60,000 nt of DNA from Nematostella vectensis (lineage: Eukaryota > Cnidaria > Anthozoa > Actiniaria > Edwardsiidae): the NCBI RefSeq assembly GCF_932526225.1, contig NC_064043.1:2875501-2935500 (forward strand), read 5' to 3'. The notes under the pieces were generated by a model. That model was not told where the DNA came from. It saw only the letters and a program-made list of their open reading frames with translations, and made no database searches. Of this stretch, positions 24,501 to 39,500 are shown in pieces. The position numbers and the translations under genes were made by a program. How positions within the stretch are numbered: the first letter of the stretch is position 1; every line of letters begins with the position of its first letter.

Positions 24501-27500
24501 CATCATGTCCACGTTACTAGTGAAACCATCATGTCCACGTTACTAGGGAGACCATCATGTCCACGTTACTAGGGAGACCATCATGTCCACGTTACTAGGG
24601 AGACCATCATGTCCACAATACTAGTGAGACCATCATGTCCACGTTACTAGGGAGACCATCATGTCCACGTTACTAGGGAGACCATCATGTCCACAATACT
24701 AGTGAGACCATCATGTCCACGTTACTAGTGAGACCATCATGTCCACGTTACTAGTAAGACCATCATGTCCACGTTACTAGTGAAACCATCATGTCCACGT
24801 TACTAGGGAGACCATCATGTCCACGTTACTAGGGAGACCATCATGTCCACGTTACTAGGGAGACCATCATGTCCACGTTACTAGGGAGACCATCATGTCC
24901 ACGTTACTAGTGAAACCATCATGTCCACGTTACTAGTGAGACCATCATGTCCACGTTACTAGTAAGACCATCATGTCCACGTTACTAGGGAGACCATCAT
25001 GTCCACGTTACTAGGGAGACCATCATGTCCACGTTACTAGTGAAACCATCATGTCCACGTTACTAGTGAGACCATCATGTCCACGTTACTAGTGAGACCA
25101 TCATGTCCACGTTACTAGTGAGACCATCATGTCCACGTTACTAGTGAGACCATCATGTCCACGTTACTAGGGAGACCATCATGTCCACGTTACTAGTGAG
25201 ACCATCATGTCCACGTTACTAGTGAGACCATCATGTCCACGTTACTAGTAAGACCATCATGTCCACGTTACTAGGGAGACCATCGTGTCCACGTTACTAG
25301 TGAAACCATCGTGTCCACGTTACTAGTGAGAACATCATGTCCACGTTACTAGTAAGACCATCATGTCCACGTTACTAGTGAAACCATCATGTCCACGTTA
25401 CTAGTGAAACCATCATGTCCACGTTACCGTTATGATCGTGGTGGATAGAAATGATGATGGTGAAAGATGATAAAGGTGGTGGATGGAAATGATGATGGTA
25501 AAAGATGATGATGCTGGTAGGTGAAAATGATGATGCTGGTGAAAATTGATGATGATGGTGAAAATTGATGATGCTGGTGGGTGGAAATGACGATCATTGT
25601 GGTTGTAAATTGTTACCCACCCTGTTCACGCATGTGGCGGCACCAAAGCAAGGCTGCTTGTCGCATTCATCCACCTCCTTATCACAGTTAGCGCCTTGGA
25701 ATCCGGGGAGACACTCGCATCTGTAGGATTCCTTTGTGTCTATACACTTGGCGTTGTTGTTACATGGGCTGGACGCGCAGTCGTTCACCTCTGAGGAAAA
25801 AAGATCAGGGGTTTCAACCCTTACTTATCGTGGTAACGGTGGTGCATCATGGGTATGGCGAGGAGCACCATGGGAGAAATGCGTCATAGGATCGATTAGG
25901 TGCATCATGGGTAACGCATCAAATGATAGGTGTGAGGAGAATCATGAGTTAGGCAAAGTGCATTATGGTTACGGTGAGATGCATCTTGGGTAGGTAAGGT
26001 AAGGTGTATCATGGTAACGGCAAGGTGTATCATGGATACGGTGAGTTGCATCATGGGTAAGGTGAAGTGCATTATGGTTACGGTGAGGTGCATCATGGGT
26101 ACAGTGAGGTGCATAACGGGTAATCGTCCCATTTAAAAAGTAACTGACCCACGCATGCGCTTTCATCGTCTGCTCCAGTTCCGTGCGTAGAGAGGCGGCC
26201 TGGACAAGGTCGACACGCTATTCCACCGGTAGCATTCTGAAAGCTTCCAATGGGACAGCTCGTGCAAGGCTCCACTCCGTTGCTAGAATACGTACCAGGA
26301 GCGCATTTCACTGAAACAAAAATGTTCATTCACTACTCATTTACACTGTTAGCCCATGATGAAACGGACTTGACGAAGAACGCTTCTGGTGTCATTGCCG
26401 CCTCATTTGCATTGCTTTAAAATTCATCGTCCCCCTGAACTTATTTCTTTTCAATTATTTTCACGCAGTAAAATAAACCAACATAGCAGTCGCCTAATTT
26501 CTAGCGAGAATGGTTATTATCCCTATTGTCCACTCCCCTATAGCAAAGCCGTAGCAGGCCTCGAATTATTAGGGGGGGGGCACGATACAGCAACATCAAG
26601 AAAATATGCGCCCATACTGTTAATTTTCTTATAATGTTTGAAAATATTGGGGGGGGGGGCACGTGCCTCCAGTGCCCAACCCCCTGCTACGGTCCTGTCT
26701 ATAGAAAGAACATTATTGCTCACGTACTTCCGCAGTCTTCAAGTCGAGTGGATCTGGCGGAGACGGAGGTGGTTCCTTTAGGGCATTGTTCGCATTTCTT
26801 GTTACGCTCCCCACTCGAGTATTCGCCTGCCTTGCACGGATAACATCGCGCGATCCCTGTGGCAGAGAAGTACCCAGGCCCACACTCGGCTGCAAGGTAA
26901 GGTAACATGTTGATTTTAAGGTGCCCTGGTAAGCCAAACCTGTTATTGTTAGCTCTGGCTACAAGACGCTACACGACGTCACTCGTAAACCCTGGCTAAA
27001 AAGATGACTTCATTCGTTAACCCTGGCTACAAGACTTCACTCGTTAACCCTGGCTACAAGACTTCACTCGTTAACCCTGGCTACAAGACGCTACATGACT
27101 TTACTCGTTTACCCTGGCTACATACGACACAAGACGTCACTCGTCTACCCTGGCTACAAGACGCTACAAGACTTCACTCGTAAACCCTGGCTACAAGACG
27201 CTACAAGACTTTACTCGTTAACCCTGGCTACAAGTCGCTACAAGACTTTACTCCTTAACCCTGGCTACAAGTCGCTACCAGATTTCACTCTAAACCAAAA
27301 GGCCCTCCAATGTTTGACAATTCTAGTAATAGTGAGCAAGTAAAGCTTAGGGCTCCGGGCACGCAAAGCATCATGACATTTTAATGTCAAAAATGTCATT
27401 TTAATGTTAAAAAAGCAAAGGAAGCCCATACCTTGACAATTTGTGAAGTTTGCCTTATGGGATCCAAAGGTCCACGTGCCGTCCGGGCACGCCTTGCACT

Positions 27501-30500
27501 CGAGAGCGCCCTCGTGGTTCATATACGATCCCTCGGGACAGTTAATGCATTTCTCTTGATCTTTCTCGTAATACGTCCCGATAGGGCAGCGAACTGATCA
27601 AAGAGACATAAGCATGTAATCAAGACAAGCAAGCAAGGGCATAACTAAAGATCTCAACCAACCACAATGCCTCTAGGTCTCGGATCAACCAATCAAAATG
27701 CCTCAAGCAACTCGGTTCAACCAATATTGTTTAGGTTATAGTTACTGTCGTCTAGTATTTCATGTTCCTATCATGTCTCGGCTCAACCTATCAACCAATC
27801 AAAATGCCGCTAGTTCTTGGTTCAACCAATCAAAATGCCTCTAGGTCTCGGTTCAACTAGAAGCCAACCAATCAAGACGCGTCTGGGCCTCTAAGGTACT
27901 TACTACAGCGTGTAACTTCGCCACTGTCTTTATAACGACAGCGCTGCGTGTAAAGGAGATCATTTTTAGAACACTTTCGTACAACGGCGCCGTCATCCGA
28001 GCAATACGCGTCGGCGGGCTTGAGGTTCAGTTTGTCGAGTGTGAGTTTGGCAGCGCCCCAGTCGATTTTCTGGTGAAAGGTTGAAATGACTGTGACTTTC
28101 CACATCATTATCAACAAGAACTCTTCATAATATGTAACTAAGAAATCAGGTGACTTTTTGGGAGAAAAACTCGCGAGAGCACCCCGAGAGGGAGACGTTT
28201 ACGAACAACAACAATAACGGCAGAAGTAACAACAATAGCAGAAGCAACAGCAGCAGAAGCACCACCACCACCATCACCACCACCACCACCAAAGACAACA
28301 ACAACAACGACGACGACGACAACAACAACAACAACAACGACGACAACAACAATCCAACTTCAGCAACGATTACTACAATGACAATGGTAAAGGGTTGATT
28401 ATAAATATTCAAGAAATATTGGATGCATCTTTCTGCTACTTACTTTAAGTCCATTTTCGATGGCTGGCCGCTCAGCGTCCACATTGTTTTTCAGGTTTAC
28501 GTAAAGCGCTTGCTCGCTGAGATCGTCAGCACCCGTGATTGCAGGCGAAGCCTTGACATAATCCATTTGGAAGTAAACCTAAGAGTCACAATAGCGTTAG
28601 AATAACTGACATCCAAGCGCTGTTTGCAGAGGGCATAAAGGAGGCCAATCACGCCGCCATTTTATGCTCCCGCATAATACCGACTCACGTAAAGAATCAA
28701 TTTCCATCGACTGATTCAAGCGAGTAAATAAGATGCTTTCAATCAAATATTGTTAATAAGGAATTAAACTTCATTCATTGGTGGCTATTCTAAGTTTTTT
28801 TGGCTTGCAAATAAACCGATGGATCTTTAATTGTTAACAATAATAAAGGAGTGGTTGATCGACCTTCTTTAAACTGTGTTTATGCTCACTTGTTTAGTTC
28901 CAGATCGCTTCTTCCGTCTGGCATTTACATCTACTTCGCCACAAGCAATTTTGAGATTTTCATGTTTACAGTTGTCATTTGTTTTGCAAAAACCAGGCGG
29001 GATAAAAGGAAGCCCCATCAGCTGGAGGAAGCTACTCTTGAGTTGCTGTTGCACATCCGGTTCATTGCAGTCGCCATTGAAAAAGAACATAGGCCTGAAC
29101 ATCATCCCCACTTTAGAAGGTCCGGCTCTCGCTGAAATTGAAGAAAAATAAAAATAAAATGGGCAAATAGTCGCAAAACGGCCAACGTAAGCGTAGATAA
29201 GTCAATAAATGATAAATAGATGAGAAGAAGGAGAACGGTCGATTATTGGCAAGTCGGCGTCGTGCGTTTGCCGTGCAACACGACTGGTGCAGCCGTGCTC
29301 AGCGCCGTGCAGAACTGATTCACAGACGTCGAACCATTCATGTGCCCAATCCAAACAATTAGATTCGGCACGGCAGAAGTATAAAGTATGAATCGGGTCA
29401 CACATTAAACATAAAACTGCTTCTTATCTTCTGGTATAGTCATGAGTCAACTCACGCGAACAGTCTGGCCACGGAGCACACATTAAACAGGTGAAAAACA
29501 GACTAACATATAATCCCTTCTTTTCCTCTGGTGTAATAATTTGAACAGAGTCAACTCACGCGAACAGTCCGGCCAGGGAGCACATATTAAACAGGTGAAA
29601 CACAGACTAACATAAAATTGCTGCTTTTCTTCTGGCATAGTAATTTTAAAAGAGTCCACTCACGCGAACAGTCTGGCCAGGGAGTCGTCTGAAGCCCTCC
29701 AAACGGCCCGGGGTAAGTGTTCCATATTGCCGCAGAGCACAAGTAACTCATCGCTGGCTCAAAAACAAAATCGTTTCCTTGCCTGCAGCTGACGGAGCAA
29801 ATAAGCTGGCCATTCCAATCAAAGCACTGCGACGCTCCGTTCTTTGGCGGTGCAAATGCCTTACACTGCGGTCCTTAAATAGAAATGGTACAACCGTAAA
29901 AAGAACAATAACAGTAACGAAAAGAGAGATTTAAAAATGATAATCGTACGTGACTGCGTATATGGATAGCAAATAAACTTACTTGTTAACCGGATTTGGA
30001 AGCTGCAGTTATACTTGTTTCCTTGCTGATCGCTTACATCGTACGTGACTGCGTATATTCCAGGAACATCCAGGTGGTCCGAGATTTGTCTAGACGACAC
30101 CATCCTGGGCGGAATACCATCGTTGTCCGTGCAAATAGGAATGTCCCAAATAGGCTGGTAGCGTTTGGTGGTGAGTTCCTTGATGATGTCAGGCGGACAA
30201 GATCTCGAACAAGTCGGAGGCTCCACATCTGGAATACAAACCAATGTTGTCATGTTTTCAAAAATGGTTTCCTTAATTTTTCTTAAGACAAATTATTACA
30301 TGATTGACACCTTTTCCATTGTTCTTGCAAGCCCTTTTTTTCACTAAAATACCTATGAATAATTTACAATCTTACAGAACAAGGAGGGCTTGATGTATCA
30401 GCAGGGAAAAAGTGGGGTTTGATATGAATTTATTAAATATGAATGAGGTTAATAACTAGAATCAAGAGACCATGATATAAGAGAACGAATCCCCGTGGCC

Positions 30501-33500
30501 CATGATAACGTCCAAGAAAGCTATTTTTAGATTGCGCGAGCATCCATACATGGTTCGTCGCGCCATATTTGGTTATGGGCACCACGAGCTAGTACAATTT
30601 CACACCAAGTTTTTTCCCTCTGCACTTCTTTACTTCGTTCGCTACCTGTTTTTATCCTTTTAGCTTCTCTTCAAGGCTCATGATCACAATGCTACTTATG
30701 GGGTGGTGTCCTGTTATCTGTTAAGTTATCTAATGTTCAGTTATCTAAATGTTATATAAATAATTGAACGGGAAGACGTCGGGAAGACGGTGAATTTGGA
30801 GTTCATTCAAAAATGCATCGTGCAGACTCCTAAAAAGTTCTTTTTCTCTGCAATTCGGTGAGATAGAATACCTAGGCATTCTCAGAGTCTATGTTATGTA
30901 TTTTAATACAAGAAGGCCTTTATTTTTCTTTGATTTATAAAATTTTTAGATGAATGAACTTCAATTTTTCACGCAAATGTTCAGAACCCTTGTCACTGGA
31001 ATAAGTTCTACTTCATTATAAAGACTTGAAATCTTTTATTTGTAATATCGGTGTGAATATAATGGTATTAAGTTCTGGATGTATCTTTTTCATTAAAAGG
31101 GAATTGGAAGAGAATTGTGTTTTGTAAGCACAGATTTATGATTGATTGTTGTGTTATAAGTAATTTGCGAATCAGCAGTGAAAACTTTTACTGGGGAAGT
31201 TGATCCCAGAGCCTAAAATCACGCACTCTATGCATTTCAATGTCCCAGAAACGATTGATTGGCTCCAGCGTACTCTATGGAAGATCATTTTTACAGCATT
31301 CGTAAAAAAGAAAGGTATTTCCGGTCAAAAAGATTTCCGAAACACCCTTGCCGGATCACATTGCTCAAGATGTGATCGCGCGTAAGACTCTTGTTGCTAG
31401 GAAACGTGAGCGCTAACCAATCAGAGACGTATCTAAAAATAACTGCTTGTTCTAAAAATAGTTTTTACGGACGTCATCATTGGAACTTACCCTAATACGG
31501 GGGATTCGTTCTCTAACATCATGGTCTCTTGCTAGAATACTAATGAGAAGTAGGTTAAAAACTAGATATTAACCGTGAATACTAATGAAGGACCATCATA
31601 AACCTTGAATAGAAACGAGCAAAAAACACCACTTTTTCGGCACAGATTTAATAACAAGAACGATTGAATATTAACAATGCATCGATTCAATTGTCATGAA
31701 AGCAAAATTTGTATTTGTAACCCTCGAAATTCAACAATACGTTCAGCCAAATTTTTATCTGCAATTTTGGGAAATTATTCCACCAGCAAAGTTAGGCTGT
31801 GGTGTGACTATCTGAGGCGTCTACTCACTCGTTCCGCTTGTTAATTGTCGTCGACACAGTTCTTAAAAATAGATATTTGGCGTAATAAAAATAAGTCGGT
31901 CTTCTTCGGTGTCAATGTCAATGAGCTCCATTCTCGCAGCGTGCTCACACTGAAACCCCGAGTTACGAAAATTTTGCAATTCACCGTGCATGGAGTAGCC
32001 CCGCTGTCTAAATGTTAATTTTGATTGTGTACAGTATTGATCTGATGAGCTTTTCAAGTTTGTGCAATCAACCACCAACTCTCCTGGGTTTTTTCGCAGG
32101 TCAAAAATAAACTGAACCTCGTTTAATTTTTCCAAAAAAGTCAACTACTATTGAATTTTGTCTCTTTTTCCCCAGTTGTCCGGATCGTAGGATACCGTAC
32201 CTCACGAGAGCCAATCAGAGCGCGCGATTTGATGTATACCGGACCCCGAAAAAAATAAAAATTGTTATTTACTACGTATAGATCATGTAATAAGCCATAT
32301 AAGCCGTTGGGCTGCGCCCTCAGGCTGTTCATTTAACCCTTAACGTTAATTTTAAATAGTATACTATCTCTTGTGTTGCATTTAAATATAGGTTGTATAC
32401 ATCAGTGTGGTAGTAAGTAAACATTTGTGTTTCGACGGTCACTAACTTTTCCCATGTTTTGTCGGTAGTCGGCTATTTTTAGCCGTTTGTCGGTAGTCGG
32501 TTATTTCTAGACCGTGTGTCGGTAGTCGGTTATTTTTAGGCCGTGTGTCGGTAGTCGGTTATTTCTAGGGCGTGTGTCGGTAGTCGGTTACCCTCATCCT
32601 GGCCCTACCGATCGTACTGATACTATGAAATGATAAAAACAAATGAAAAAAAACAAATGTTTCCCACAAAATGCCGTTCTATTTGGATGAACAGATTGAA
32701 TCACGTCGTCTTTTAAGAGCTGACACTTCGCTATCGTTACACTCCGCTGTCGTTACACTTTGTTATCCTTACACTTTGTTATCGTTACACTTTGTTATTG
32801 TTACACTTTGTTATCGTTACACTTCGCTATCGTTGCAATTTGTTATCGTTACACTTTGTCATCGTCACACTTTGTTATCGTCACACTTTGTTATCGTCAC
32901 ACTTTGTCATCGTCACACTTTGTTATCGTCACACTTTGTCATCGTCACACTTTGTTATCGTTACACTTTCTTTTCTTCACACTTTGTTTTCGTTGCAATT
33001 TGTTATCGTTACACTTTGTTATCGTTACACTTCGCTATCGTTACACTTTGTTCTCGTTACACTTCGCTATCGTTGTAATTTGTTATCGTTGCACTGTGTT
33101 ATCGTTACACTTTGTTATCGTCACACTTCGCTATCGTTACACTTTGTTATCGTTACATTTCGCTTTCGTTACACTTCGCTATCGTTGCAATTTGTTATTG
33201 TTACACTTTGTTATCGTTGCAGTTTGTTATTGTTACACTTTGTTATCGTTACACTTTGTTATCGTCACACTTTGTTATCGTTACATTTCGCTTTCGTTAC
33301 ACTTTGTTCTCGTTTCACTTCGCCATCGTTGTATTTTGTTATTGTTACACTTTGTTATCGTTACACTTTCTTATCTTCACACTTTGTTATCGTTACACTT
33401 TGTTATCGTTACACTTTGTTCTCGTTACACTTTGTTCTCGTTACACTTCACTATTGTTACACTTTGTTATTGTTACACTTCGCTATCGTTACACTTTATT

Positions 33501-36500
33501 CTCGTTACACTTCGCTATCGTTGTAATTTGTTATCGTTACACTTTGTTATCGTTTTCATTCAATATGAAAATCACGTGACAAAATACCAACATAACTATT
33601 CGACAACAAAGTGGAATAGTCGCAGTAGCTATCCCAAAAAGATGGAATTGAATGACAAAATGGCGGCTGACAGAGACAAGGAAATTACCGTTTACTCTGA
33701 CCCTGAAGTTACACAGGTTCTCGTTTCCAGCGGGGTCTGTTACATTGTAGGTGATCTCATTTTGCTGTGTTCTTATCGGCAGTTTGTGCTGTGTCAACGA
33801 TGCGTCGACTTCCTTTTTGTTTATCTTTAACACAACCTTGAAGCTCTCCTTCTTGGTCAGGCCTTGCTTCAGGGAGTTGTCGTTGAAGTCCACTCCGAGA
33901 TCTACCGTAGCGTACTGTTGACCTGGGTCATTCTCGACTGTTTGATCTTGACTAGGGCATGTTAGGGTGGGTGGCTCGAAATCTGGAGTTAAAAAAAATT
34001 GCGCAGTGATCATGACCTCAGATTTCACGGTCTTCACTCCACCCAACAAGCACAATCTCACCTTTGCATATTTTCTGCTGGCCATCCCATTCGCCTGTCT
34101 CAAAGTTGCACGTGAAATCATTGGAAATATCTCCCACAGTTCCTGGACTCATGTGGTAGCCGCTTGGGCAGCGGTGACTGCATACTTGGTCGAATTTCTG
34201 CTCCACCGAGTCACAATTCAAACTTGGAGGATGATAATTACCAATGTTGACAGAGGGCAGCGGTTTGCACATCACGGCTAAAAAGGAACAGCAGAAAGTC
34301 AGTTGTATGTTGGAAACTATACTAACTTGGTGTATCAAAACCAAGAGTACACGATCGGTGAAGCGCGTCTGTAACGTTCTCTCTTAAATAAAAATAATCA
34401 TATTCCCGAGAACGTGCGTGTCGCACGTTCTTAAATAAAAAGACTTACTGAACAGACATACTGAACAGATTGGCTGGCATACCTGAACAAACTGGCTGGC
34501 ATACCTGAACACACTGGCTGGCATACCTGAACACACTGGCTGGCATACCTGAACACACTGGCTGGTATACCTGAACACACTGGCTGGCATACCTGAACAC
34601 ACTGGCTGGTATACCTGAACACACTGGCTGGCATACCTGAACACACTGGCTGGTATACCTGAACACACTGGCTGGCATACCTGAACACACTGGCTGGCAT
34701 ACCTGAACACACTGGCTGGTATACCTTAACAGACTAGCTGGCATACCTGAACACACTGGCTGGCATACCTGAACACACTGGCTGGCATACCTGAACACAC
34801 TGGCTGGCATACCTGAACACACTGGCTGGCATACCTGAACACACTGGCTGGCATACCTGAACACACTGGCTGGTATACCTGAACACACTGGCTGGCATAC
34901 CTGAACACACTGGCTGGTATACCTGAACACACTGGCTGGCATACCTGAACACACTGGCTGGTATACCTGAACACACTGGCTGGCACACCTGAACACACTG
35001 GCTGGCATACCTGAACACACTGGCTGGTATACCTTAACAGACTAGCTGGCATACCTGAACACACTGGCTGGCATACCTGAACACACTGGCTGGCATACCT
35101 GAACACACTGGCTGGCATACCTGAACACACTGGCTGGCATACCTGAACACACTGGCTGGCATACCTGAACACACTGGCTGGTATACCTGAACACACTGGC
35201 TGGTATACCTGAACACACTGGCTGGCATACCTGAACACACTGGCTGGTATACCTTAACAGACTGGCATACCTGAACACACTGGCTGGTATACCTGAACAC
35301 ACTGGCTGGTATACCTGAACACACTGGCTGGTATACCTGAACACACTGGCTGGCATACCTGAACACACTGGCTGGCATACCTGAACACACTGGCTGGCAT
35401 ACCTGAACAGACTGGCTGGTATACCTGAACACACTGGCTGGCATACCTGAACACACTGGCTGGTATACCTGAACACACTGGCTGGCATACCTGAACACAC
35501 TGGCTGGCATACCTGAACACACTGGCTGGCATACTAAACACACTGGCTGGTATACCTGAACACACTGGCTGGCATACCTTAACACACTGGCTGGTATACC
35601 TGAACACACTGGTTGGCATACCTGAACACACTGGCTGGCATACCTGAACACACTGGCTGGCATACCTGAACACACTGGCTGGCATACCTGAACACACTGG
35701 CTGGTATACCTTAACAGACTGGCATACCTGAACACACTGGCTGGTATACCTGAACACACTGGCTGGTATACCTGAACACACTGGCTGGTATACCTGAACA
35801 CACTGGCTGGCATACCTGAACACACTGGCTGGCATACTGAACACACTGGCTGGCATACCTGAACAGACTGGCTGGTATACCTTAACAGACTAGCTGGCAT
35901 ACCTGAACACACTGGCTGGCATACCTGAACAGACTGGCTGGTATACCTTAACAGACTGGCTGGCATACCTGAACACACTGGCTGGCATACCTGAACAGAC
36001 TGGCTGGTATACCTTAACAGACTGGCTGGCATACCTTAACACACTGGCTGGTATACCTGAACACACTGGCTGGCATACCTGAACAGATTGGCTGGTATAC
36101 CTGAACACACTGGCTGGCATACCTTAACACACTGGCTGGTATACCTGAACACACTGGCTGGTATACCTGAACACACTGGCTGGCATACCTGAACACACTG
36201 GCTGGTATACCTTAACAGACTGGCATACCTGAACACACTGGCTGGTATACCTGAACACACTGGCTGGTATACCTGAACACACTGGCTGGTATACCTGAAC
36301 ACACTGGCTGGCATACCTGAACACACTGGCTGGTATACCTTAACAGACTGGCTGGCATACCTGAACACACTGGCTGGCATACCTGAACACACTGGCTGGC
36401 ATACTGAACACACTGGCTGGTATACCTGAACACACTGGCTGGCATACCTGAACAGACTGGCTGGTATACCTTAACAGACTGGCTGGCATACCTGAACACA

Positions 36501-39500
36501 CTGGCTGGCATACCTGAACACACTGGCTGGCATACTGAACACACTGGCTGGCATACCTGAACACACTGGCTGGCATACCTGAACACACTGGCTGGCATAC
36601 TGAACACACTGGCTGGCATACCTGAACAGACTGGCTGGTATACCTTAACAGACTAGCTGGCATACCTGAACACACTGGCTGGCATACCTGAACAGACTGG
36701 CTTGTATACCTTAACAGACTGGCTGGCATACCTGAACACACTGGCTGGCATACCTGAACAGACTGGCTGGTATACCTTAACAGACTGGCTGGCATACCTT
36801 AACACACTGGCTGGCATACCTGAACAAACTGGCTGGCATACCTTAACACACTGGCTGGTATACCTGAACACACTGGCTGGTATACCTGAACACACTGGCT
36901 GGCATACCTGAACACACTGGCTGGTATACCTTAACAGACTGGCATACCTGAACACACTGGCTGGTATACCTGAACACACTGGCTGGTATACCTGAACACA
37001 CTGGCTGGTATACCTGAACACACTGGCTGGCATACCTGAACACACTGGCTGGCATACCTGAACACACTGGCTGGCATACCTGAACAGACTGGCTGGTATA
37101 CCTGAACACACTGGCTGGCATACCTGAACACACTGGCTGGTATACCTGAACACACTGGCTGGCATACCTGAACACACTGGCTGGCATACCTGAACACACT
37201 GGCTGGCATACCTGAACAGACTGGCTGGCATACCTGAACAGACTGGCTGGTATACCTGAACACACTGGCTGGTATACCTGAACACACTGGCTGGCATACC
37301 TGAACACACTGGCTGGCATACCTGAACACACTGGCTGGCATACCTGAACACGCTGGTTGGCATACCTGAACACACTGGCTGGTATACCTGAACACACTGG
37401 CTAGTATACCTGAACACACTGGCTGGCATACTGAACACACTGGCTGGCATACCTGAACAAACTGGCTGGCATACCTGAACACACTGGCTGGCATACTGAA
37501 CACACTGGCTGGCATACTGAACACACTGGCTGGCGTACCTTAACACACTGGCTGGTATACCTGAACAGACTGGCTTGTATACCTTAACAGACTGGCTGGC
37601 ATACCTGAACACACTGGCTGGCATACCTGAACAGACTGGCTGGCATACCTGAACAGACTGGCTGGTATACCTGAACACACTGGCTGGTATACCTGAACAC
37701 ACTGGCTGGCATACCTGAACACACTGGCTGGCATACCTGATTACACTGGCTGGTATACCTGAACACACTGGCTGGCATACCTGAACACACTGGCTGGCAT
37801 ACCTGAACAGACTGGCTGGCATACCTGAACACACTGGCTGGCATACCTGAACACACTGGCTGGCATACCTGAACAGACTGGCTGGCATACTGAACACACT
37901 GGCTGGCATACCTGAACAAACTGGCTGGTATACCTGAACACACTGGCTGGCATACCTGAACAGACTGGCTGGCATACCTGAACAGACTGGCTTGTATACC
38001 TTAACAGACTGGCTGGCATACCTGAACACACTGGCTGGCATACCTGAACAGACTGGCTGGTATACCTTAACAGACTGGCTGGCATACCTTAACACACTGG
38101 CTCGTATACCTGAACACACTGGTTGGCATACCTGAACACACTGGCTGGCATACCTGAACACACTGGATGGCATACCTGAACAGACTGGTTGGCATACCTG
38201 AACACACTGGCTGGCATACCTGAACACACTGGCTGGCATACCTGAACACACTGGCTGGCATAACTGAACACACTGGCTGGCATACCTGAACACACTGGCT
38301 GGCATACCTGAACACACTGGCTGGTATACCTTAACAGACTGGCATACCTGAACACACTGGCTGGTATACCTGAACACACTGGCTGGCATACCTGAACACA
38401 CTGGCTGGTATACCTTAACAGACTGGCATACCTGAACACACTGGCTGGTATACCTGAACACACTGGCTGGTATACCTGAACACACTGGCTGGTATACCTG
38501 AACACACTGGCTGGCATACCTGAACACACTGGCTGGCATACTGAACACACTGGCTGGCATACCTGAACAGACTGGCATACCTGAACACACTGGCTGGTAT
38601 ACCTGAACACACTGGCTGGTATACCTGAACACACTGGCTGGTATACCTGAACAGACTGGCATACCTGAACACACTGGCATGGTGCCAGACCATTGGCCGT
38701 CCACTTGGCAGGTCCTTGTCAAGTCTCCAGTATGGCGGTACCCTCGTGAACACTGCCATACGCAGACCGTCTGGTATTCACGGCTGGTTGACGCCTGCCC
38801 GTTAGGAAGCTTGCACTGGCCGTTGGGGTTATCGGAGTTTCCCACGGTGATGGAAGGACATGTAATCACTGTAAAAATCATAAGTTGTAGATGAGTATAC
38901 GACATAGTGATCGGGAAAGAGTGAAGCTATCGCTAAGATATCGCGCCGGTGGCGAAAAGTGGACCCTTTTTTATAGGAAAGGAAGGCGGCGAAACTCACA
39001 TTGCACCAGAGATAATTGTTCTCTACTATGATTCTTTTTTAATGCCGCTTTACGCGTGAAAAGGAAATGCCCGCTTTGCAACGCAATGAATACACTAGGC
39101 ACGACTATGGCAGAATATGGGAGGAGACAGACCGATCGAAAGCGAGTTAGCGTGACGTGACGACTAGCGCGTGACGTAGCAACTGTAGTGTAAGCATATG
39201 ACCTTTAGGCCTCACTTATCTCCCCTACACTCCGCGTGAAGGATCGGACGAGAGTATTGGCTGGTCCACAAACGCACAAGCACACCTTATAGCAAACAAA
39301 CCCCGATTAGGGAAGTCGTCAGACAGAACTAACCGCAGACTCTCGGAGATACTCCCCGGTTTATTTCAATAATAAAGCAATGATTAAGTTAATACTTGTT
39401 TACAGTTGATCTCCAAGCTAACACTGCCTGTACACACAAAGAAACCTGTCAGTAAAAGGGAGGGAGGGTGGGCAAATGTTTCTTTACAGTACCCGTAGCT

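Noticed and set aside
24335-25430. CRISPR-like regular repeats here and at 53090-54745
   Set aside because: Units are directly joined with no unique spacers, and the DNA is eukaryotic.
28150-28412. ORFs rich in Asn/Thr or poly-Leu/Val
   Set aside because: Translations of a trinucleotide microsatellite.
32760-33830. 356-codon plus-strand ORF, and similar long ORFs at 58451-59908 (minus), 6670-7440 (minus), 15730-16620 (minus), 39783-40676 and 40754-41761 (plus)
   Set aside because: All are simple translations of tandem repeats whose period leaves frames open; no domain, start context or splice structure supports a gene.
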